DNA of 64,000 nucleotides from Fagopyrum homotropicum (taxonomy: Eukaryota; Streptophyta; Magnoliopsida; Caryophyllales; Polygonaceae). The stretch spans positions 82,240,501-82,304,500 of the forward strand of contig BSWB01000004.1 in the NCBI GenBank assembly GCA_033239125.1, written 5' to 3'. Under the pieces are notes generated by a model, which was not told the origin of the DNA, ran no database searches, and saw only the letters and a program-made list of their open reading frames with translations. This document shows positions 58,305 through 64,000 of this stretch, piece after piece. Within the stretch, counting starts at the first letter, position 1. Each line of letters begins with the position of its first letter. The position numbers and the translations under genes were made by a program.

Positions 58305-59781
58305 TGAAGAACCGTATAGGTGAATATAAAGGAAATAAATACTCTAGAAGGGGAGTTGAATAGAGTATGAGAACTTCTCGCAAAAATCTATCTCAAGGCT
58401 TTGAAACTGATTCCAAGGCCTTGATGTCGATTTTTGCTCTTTGTGACACAACTAGTTTCAAGGGCTTTGAAAGTGATTTCAAGGCCTTGACTTCAAAAAC
58501 CTACAAAACAACGTTAGTCATAATAAAGCAATATACAGTGCGGAATTAAAAGATCGACAAGGTGATATGTTTACGAAGTTCAGCTCTAACAGCCTACGTC
58601 TCCGTCCTAGGGTTTCTTTGCCCATAAGATCTAACTATTTATAATCTGCTTCAAAGAGTCATAGAGACAACGTAGAAGAAATCTCCTTCTTCTCTAACTA
58701 TAGCCAATGCTACGATCTAGTTCCAACTCTTAACCAAGCAATAATAGCCTAGTTACTTCGTAGAGTAACACACACTCAAGTATAACACTCTCTAGATATT
58801 CCAATGAAACTCTCGTGTTTTTCTCTTTTCTAGGATGTAAGATTTTGTAAACTAAGAGGAAGAAAAACTTTTGGAACGAAATGAAGATGGTTTGATCGCT
58901 TGAAGAATTAGATGTTTCCGTGTAAGCATATTGTAGTTCTCTTTAATAGCCATCTTCATGTATAGTCTTTGATGAAGAACTTCTAGCCGTTGTAAAGAGG
59001 AACGTTTTGTGGTCTTTCTTTCTCCATGGAAAACGGTGTTAGGTTGAGATGAAGTAGCCGCTGTAAGATCTTATATCTGCTTCATCTCCTTGATGCACGT
59101 TGAGAGCCTTCTTCAAGATCTTCTCTTGAAAGAGCCGTTGAAGATCTTGTCGATTGAAGTCCTTGTTCCAAGCTCCGAGATCTTCTAAGTTGTTGAGGAT
59201 CTTTGTTCAAAGATATCTCTCTTTGTGGACCGTTTGAGATCTTCCTTGGTTATGAAATCTTCGTGTGAGATCCGTTGGAGGAGATCTTCCAATCTTGTGT
59301 CGGTTAAGACCTTTACAAGATCTTTTTGTTGGGCCGATATATTTTCTTCAAGATCCGTTGGAGATCTTCTTTGTTGGGTTGGCCGAGATCTTCTCTTGAT
59401 ATCTTGTTTGAAGATCTTCTCTTGATCCTTGGTGGATTTGGTTGTTGAGATTGAATCTTGATTTTGAATAGCTTCCAGCCGATGTATCCCTTGTATCGCT
59501 TTTCAAGGCTTCAGCTTTTATCCCTTGAAATGTGTTTCAAGACCTCCGTGTTGAACCTTTGAACTACTTTTCAATATCTTTGTGCTTGTCCCTTGTAACG
59601 TGTTTCAAGGCCTCCGTTCGTCTTTTGAAATGCTTTTCAAGGCCAGCACACATTTAACAAAACACCAAACCAAACCATGCAATCTTGAAATATAATCAAT
59701 ATTTGTTAGTTTATAAACCGCTCATAATGTTACGTCTTCCATCATCACATATTCAATTATATAATCAAGGTGTAGTTATCA
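58305..59781 (-). repeat. 5' LTR of copia J
   Basis: The 1477-bp LTR runs on the plus strand from TGAAGAACCG to GTAGTTATCA. Word clusters (CAAGGCCTTG, TTTCAAGG) lie at 58385-58495 and 59495-59645, mirroring the two clusters in the LTRs at 4818 and 12982. It abuts Athila-like pol at 59782, so J inserted into F1. Confidence 0.88.
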
Positions 59782-60590
59782 CAGTTGAAGTTATGTGTGA
59801 TGCTAGTGACGTGGTTGTGGGAGCCATGCTCGGTCAGAAGAAAGATGGATGCGCTCATGCCATCTATTATGCTAGCAAGACGCTAGATGAAGCTCAACAG
59901 AACTACGCCACAACTGAAAAGGAATTACTAGCGGTGGTCTATGCTTTCAAGAAATTACGTTCCTACCTTGTGGGAGCGGAAGTCATTGTCTAAACCGACC
60001 ACGTTGCAATTCGGTATTTGCTCACCAAGAAGGGCGCAAAACCGCGCGTCATTAGATGGATCCTCCTTCAACGAGAGTTCGACTTAGTGATTTGGGACAA
60101 GAAAAGATCCGAGAACTCGGTGGCAAATCATCTTACCCGGTTGCCTCCTGTTGTGAGTGAGAAGGATGATATACCCATTGATGATTCATTCCAATATGAG
60201 CAACTACTTTTGATTGAGGAGTGTCTTCTTCAAGTCTCAAGAGGGAATGACCCATGCTTCGCAGACATTGTGAACTATTTGATTTGTGAAGAAGTTCCTT
60301 CTAGTCTATCCTACATTAATACTGGAATGAGCCTCTTGTTTTCAAAAGAGGTCCTTATGGAATGTTCAGAAGATGAATACTTGAAGATGAAGTATAGAGC
60401 GTCATTCGCCATTGTCATTCATTGCCTTGTGGTGGACATGCTAGTTCCTACAAGACATGTGCAAAGGTACTTCAATCAGGTTTCTTTTGGCCTAACTTAT
60501 TTAAAGCTTTGCAAAACTTTGTTGTCTATTGTGATGCTTGTCAAAGAACAGGAAATATATCTAGGAGGAATGAAATACCTCTAAACAACA
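59782..60590 (+). pseudogene. Athila-like RNase H to integrase start (F1)
   Basis: It starts inside RNase H (VMCDASDVVVGAMLGQ), continues through KTLDEAQQNYATTEKELLAV, a stop at 59991, then AIRYLLTKKGAKPRVIRWIL and DDIPIDDSFQYEQL, and reaches the integrase zinc region with broken frames, ending NMKYL-like at 60584. Integrase sequence is then replaced by chloroplast DNA. Confidence 0.85.
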
Positions 60591-60788
60591 TCTAAGGCGG
60601 AACGCTCCCCTACCGATGCATTTTTACATCCCACGGCTTCGGCTGATCGCTTAGCCCCGTTCATCTTCGGCGCAAGAGCGCTTGATCAGTGAGCTATTAC
60701 GTACTCTTTCAAGGGTGGCTGCTTCTAGGCAAACCTCCTGGCTGTCTCTGCACCCCTACCTCCTTTATCACTGAGCGGTCATTTAGGG
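60591..60788 (-). pseudogene. rrn23: Chloroplast 23S rDNA fragment in nuclear DNA (NUPT)
   Basis: About 198 bp on the minus strand match the plastid 23S rRNA in the region CTAAATGACCGCTCAGTG ... GCAGCCACCCTTGAAAGAGT ... GAGCGTTCCGCCTTAGA. It is far too conserved to be retroelement sequence. Likely CpG decay is visible, for example GCGCTTGATC where plastids have GCGCTCGATC. It lies between the integrase N-terminal and C-terminal sequences of F1. It makes no functional rRNA. Confidence 0.92.
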
Positions 60789-60869
60789 GATCTAGATGGA
60801 CAAGACCATATGTTGTGAAACAGGTTTTTCCCATGGTGTAGTTGAAGTAAGGGGTGATATCATAACTCT
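60789..60869 (+). pseudogene. Athila-like integrase C-terminal remnant (F1)
   Basis: GATCTAGATGGACAAGACC reads RSRWTRPYVVKQVFPMV, the C-terminal integrase block (KSRWMGPYVVKKIFPHG in Athila-2). The integrase core that should precede it is missing and the 23S patch occupies its place. Confidence 0.75.
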
Positions 60870-61815
60870 CTAGGACAAGAGGCGGACATAAGATCGGGGA
60901 AGGGCACTCACTGGGGTAGGAACGCGGTCGTGGAATGAGGAAGCGCAGCCGCGGAGAAGAGCTAAAGAAAGGGCAGAACCGCCTTGCGGCACCTTGGCGC
61001 CGCCCCTGCGGCTGGCTGGGCCGCCCCCCGGCCAGGTGGTGCCGCCCCTGCGGCTGGGTGCTGTTGGCCACCGCCCCTGCGGCTGTTTCTGCCGCCCATG
61101 TGGTTGTGGGGCTGATGGCGCCCCCGCGGTGTTGTCCAGCCGTGGGTGCGGTCGAGCTCCAGAAGGTTGATCTGTCGGGCTTCTCTTTGATGTGCAGGAA
61201 CTTCCGGGCACCTTGTGGATGGCCTGCTCCATCATATATGTCCACCACATGGATCCACACCACCACACTCCATCCTAGCCGAGATTAACAACTAGAAAAC
61301 ACAAGAATGGAAGAATTAGGTGAATCTTGCCCTAGGGCTTACACAAGGGTGAAGGGAGGAAGAAGATGAAGAGGATGAAGAGGGAAAAGAAGACACTTAC
61401 GGTAACTTGGATCTGCAATCCTTCCTTGACTGGACATCATACACAAGAAGGAGAAGAAGCACCATGGGAGAAGTTGGAGGGAGAGAAGAGAAGGAAGAAG
61501 AAGAAGAAGGGAATGAGAGTTACGTGAAAAGGTATGACGGAGGGAGATAAGGCTACATAAATGGGAGGAGACCAAAGGTCAAGCAGCCCAAGAATCACTA
61601 CATAATAATGTGGTCGGCATAAATGGATGGAAAGATGGAAGGTAGGAAGAACAAAGGACCCGACTCCCGCTCTGTCGTGTCACCGCCCCCGCGGGACGAC
61701 CAAGCTGCGGTCGTGGTCGACCGCGGTTGCGGGCCTTCTAAGACGCAAGGGCGATATCCCTTGCTCAAGGCTTCTAACGCCTCTCGTAGCGGAATCAAAA
61801 ATTCTAGGCGTTACA
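60870..61815 (-). repeat. Chromovirus-like LTR piece with GC words
   Basis: The layout is as in the minus-strand chromovirus LTRs: GC word cluster (60960-61140, CCGCCCCTGCGGCTGG and variants), purine-rich GAAGAAG tract (61350-61520), CTACATAAATGG (TATA-like), a second cluster (61670-61750) and the end GGCGTTACA at 61815. The closest relative is LTR K. The orientation is inferred from that order. The left part is missing. GC-rich open frames within it are artefacts. Confidence 0.6.
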
Positions 61816-62148
61816 ATAGTTGGACTTCAACTCTTTAAATACTTTCTCTTGTGCATGTAATAACCGGTGTTATTTGGAGCATTTGAGAGCTCCAATAAAT
61901 ATAGTTGCAGTTGAGAGTAATGATCGGGACATCGGATATGTCCTAGTTATGAATAATATAAAAAGATGAAATGGATAAAAGAGTCGCTAACCCGATTCTT
62001 AGCGGTTAAAAAATGTGGCTTAGAGATGCCCATTTTATGAGATAATTATGGAATAATTATCCCGATAATATTGCGGATTTTATATTCCAATTTGGAAAAG
62101 TTTGGAGATCGAAAGTTATAAACACGTTTCAATTAAATACTTCGGATC

Positions 62149-62186
<38 letters not shown>

Positions 62187-62251
62187 AAATGAAAGGCGGC
62201 TTACTTCACGGCAATTGCAGAAGAAGTTGTACATATACAAATACATACTAT

Positions 62252-62299
<48 letters not shown>

Positions 62300-62404
62300 A
62301 AAGATCAGAAGGTGAGGCAGTTCTCCTCTTTCAATTTATACCGTGTTCTTACTCCCTACATTGCCAAGAGTTCGTATCTTCTACCGTGCTCTTACTCCCT
62401 ACAT
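61816..62404. other. AT-rich unassigned segment with TA repeats and a 25-bp duplication
   Basis: No gene is visible. TA runs lie at about 62153-62182 and 62256-62295. CCGTG(T/C)TCTTACTCCCTAC is repeated at 62341-62365 and 62384-62408. A TATAAATGAAAGG motif at about 62184-62196 could be a promoter element, but nothing else supports this. Confidence 0.5.
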
Positions 62405-63200
62405 TACCACGTTTCCAACAGGGGTATAGAGGTTGATCGAGCTAAGATTGAGACTATTGAGAAACTTCCTCCCCCTTGTTTTGTTAAGGGTGTGCGGAGT
62501 TTTCTCGGGCATGTAGGTTTCTACAGGAGGTTCATCAAGGATTTCTCTAAAATCTCTAAACCGCTCACTAATCTTTTGAATAAGGATGCTGTTTTTGAGT
62601 TTTTCGCAGGAATGCCTTGATGCTTTTTACAGGATAAAGGAAGTATTAATCACCGCTCCCATCATTCAACCTCCTGATTGGACCTTTCCTTTCGAGATCA
62701 TGTGTGATGCTAGTGATGTGGCCGTAGGAGAGGTACTTGTACAAAAGAAGGATGGCCGGACCTACGGCATTTATTATGCTAGCAAGACGCTAGATGAAGC
62801 TTAACTGAACTACGCTTCCACTGAGGAGTTATTGGCAGTTGTTTATGCATTTGAGAAGTTTCACTCTTACTTAGTGGGAGCGAACGTTGTTGTTTACACT
62901 GACCCTGCAACTATTCGTTACTTGCTGGCTAAGAAAGATGCAAAGCCATGCCTTATTCGTTGGATTCTCTTGTTTCACGAGTTTGACCTGGAGATTCTCG
63001 ATAAGAAGGGATCTGAGAATTCCGTGACCGATCACCTCAGCCGGCTACCACCTATCTCGCTCGAGAAGGATGATCTACCCATTGATGACTCATTTCCTAA
63101 TGAGCATTTGCATTTTATGCAGCATTGGACGAAACCTTTTGTTCTTCCCCACGATGCAGTTGAAGTATGGGGTGAGGCCACCAATTATCTTGTTTGAGGA
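62405..63200 (+). pseudogene. Athila-like RT end, RNase H and fused integrase tail (F2)
   Basis: VSNRGIEVDRAKIETIEKL and FLGHVGFYRRFIKDFSKIS (RT connection) lead to RNase H (MCDASDVAVGEVLVQ; VVYTDPATIRYLLAKK; SVTDHLSRLPPISLEKDD). A frame change lies near 62610 and a stop near 62802. At about 63115 the sequence jumps from the DDSF region to the integrase C-terminus (HWTKPFVLPHDAVEVW), so the integrase zinc region and core are deleted. Confidence 0.82.
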
Positions 63201-64000
63201 TGACGTACGGTCCAGCTAGCGACCTTAAACCAATCGCTTCTTTGGAGGCAACCTAAGGAATTGCTTTCTTTCCCCTTTTCTAGTTTAGTTTAGATAGTTT
63301 GCTTTGTGTTTTGTGTGTCCTCCTAGACAGGAATCAGGTGATCTCTAAGAAGAAATTAAAACTTAGGAGTTAAATGGAAGTACTGACGTTCAAGAAATTA
63401 CGAAGACGGAAATTGACTGAGACACATCTCGGGTGCTGTCAGACTGCGCCTCGACCGAAGTGTTCTCAATCAACCTCGGTGCCTAGGTGTAACCACCTCG
63501 CCTTGACACCTCGGTCCGCCCAGGAACACCTCGACCGAAGTGAAATCAAATTCAGCGAGGGGTATAGAAGGAGCACATCATTTCTCTCTTCTCTCACTTT
63601 CCTCCCTCTCTTTGCCTTTCTTCGACCGCGGCGACTATTTTGCTCCAATTCTCAAATCTAGCCCATTTTTAAAGATTTTTGGCTCCAAATGCTCAGGAGA
63701 AGTACGAGAATCAGTTTTCAAGCATCAAACAACACAAACATCGACCGGAATCTGTGCATTTGGGGTATTTCATCCAAAACCCTAACTTGGTTCTTTTTCT
63801 TCGATTCTGCATAGATCTAGCTTTGGTTGCCACTGAATGTTGTTGAGAAGAGTATAAGTACCCCTTATGAAGCAGTTGGTAGTGATTTTTTGGGGGAAAA
63901 GCTTGCATCTTCTGGATTTTGTCTCGCCAGCGCCTTCGCCTCGGTTGACCCTTCTGCGTCTCGGCCGAGGTGTTCGTAATCCGACCGAGGTGAATTTCTG
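63201..64000 (+). other. Post-pol region of F2 with its own word cluster
   Basis: It begins with the Athila-type TTTGGAGGCAACCTAAGG motif (about 63239) and a T-rich spacer. At 63430-63545 and 63935-63995 the words CCTCGACCGAAGTG, CACCTCGACCGAAGTG, CGGCCGAGGTG and CCGACCGAGGTG recur. Between them are CTCT-rich sequence and no clear gene. The window ends inside this part. Confidence 0.6.

Larger units (their letters stand above)
55265..59781 (-). mobile_element. Copia element J, 5' part (LTR, gag, protease, partial integrase)
   Basis: It is the same family as the nested copia at 4818, in the opposite direction. Reading leftward: LTR 59781-58305, primer site, gag, protease, integrase, then the cut at about 55265 inside the integrase C-terminal region (RSDETIFLE). 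RT, RNase H and the 3' LTR are missing. Its coding regions are better kept than in the first copy. Confidence 0.88.

Noticed and set aside
60591..60788. Functional rRNA gene or mitochondrial rDNA
   Set aside because: Only about 0.2 kb is present, flanked by retroelement sequence, and the bases match plastid rather than plant mitochondrial 26S as I know them.
60935..61288. Overlapping 117-185-codon frames on both strands
   Set aside because: They lie in a GC word cluster of an LTR and their products are low-complexity; no start context or family match.

Overview
The window is plant nuclear heterochromatin made almost entirely of nested, decayed LTR retrotransposons. I see no intact host gene. 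Evidence for a flowering plant: Athila-type and chromodomain Ty3/gypsy lineages, a SIRE-like Ty1/copia lineage, tRNA-Asp and tRNA-Met primer sites, MITEs, and two short chloroplast DNA fragments embedded in retroelement coding sequence. I cannot name the species.

Layout, left to right. 1-17325: a 5'-cut Athila-like element (A, + strand) with pol, a post-pol ORF and a 3' LTR; its post-pol ORF is split by a complete 9.5-kb copia element (4818-14327) and its LTR holds a 291-bp MITE. 17326-20294: 5' part of a chromovirus (E3, - strand). 20295-21035: 3' end and LTR start of another Athila-like element (G, +). 21036-22260: CRM/Reina-like gag (H, -) with a chloroplast rps7 fragment. 22261-24264: unassigned. 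24265-26420: chromovirus 3' LTR (K, -), then a fold-back repeat. 26793-29286: Athila-2-type 3' fragment (+). 29287-36170: chromovirus E1 (-). 36171-37230: an LTR piece in + orientation. 37231-55264: chromovirus E2 (-), interrupted by Athila-2 (41949-51896, -), which has the best-preserved gag-pol here. 55265-59781: 5' part of a second copia element (J, -). 59782-60869: Athila-like pol fragment (F1, +) with a chloroplast 23S rDNA patch. 60870-61815: chromovirus-like LTR piece. 61816-62404: AT-rich, unassigned. 62405-64000: another Athila-like fragment (F2, +).

Two patterns are not explained by ordinary retroelement parts. First, nearly every element family carries its own short quasi-palindromic word, repeated in clusters inside its LTRs and, in several families, inside its coding sequence: CAAGGCCTTGAAA in copia, CCACGGCCGTGG in Athila-2, CCGCCCCTGCGG in element A and the chromoviruses, CACCTCGACCGAAGTG in F2, and others. 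Second, chromoviruses E1 and E2 both carry six units on a 46-47-bp period between the pol stop and the polypurine tract; each unit contains a short stem-loop, and one unit shows a paired compensatory change. All functional statements about these patterns are inference.
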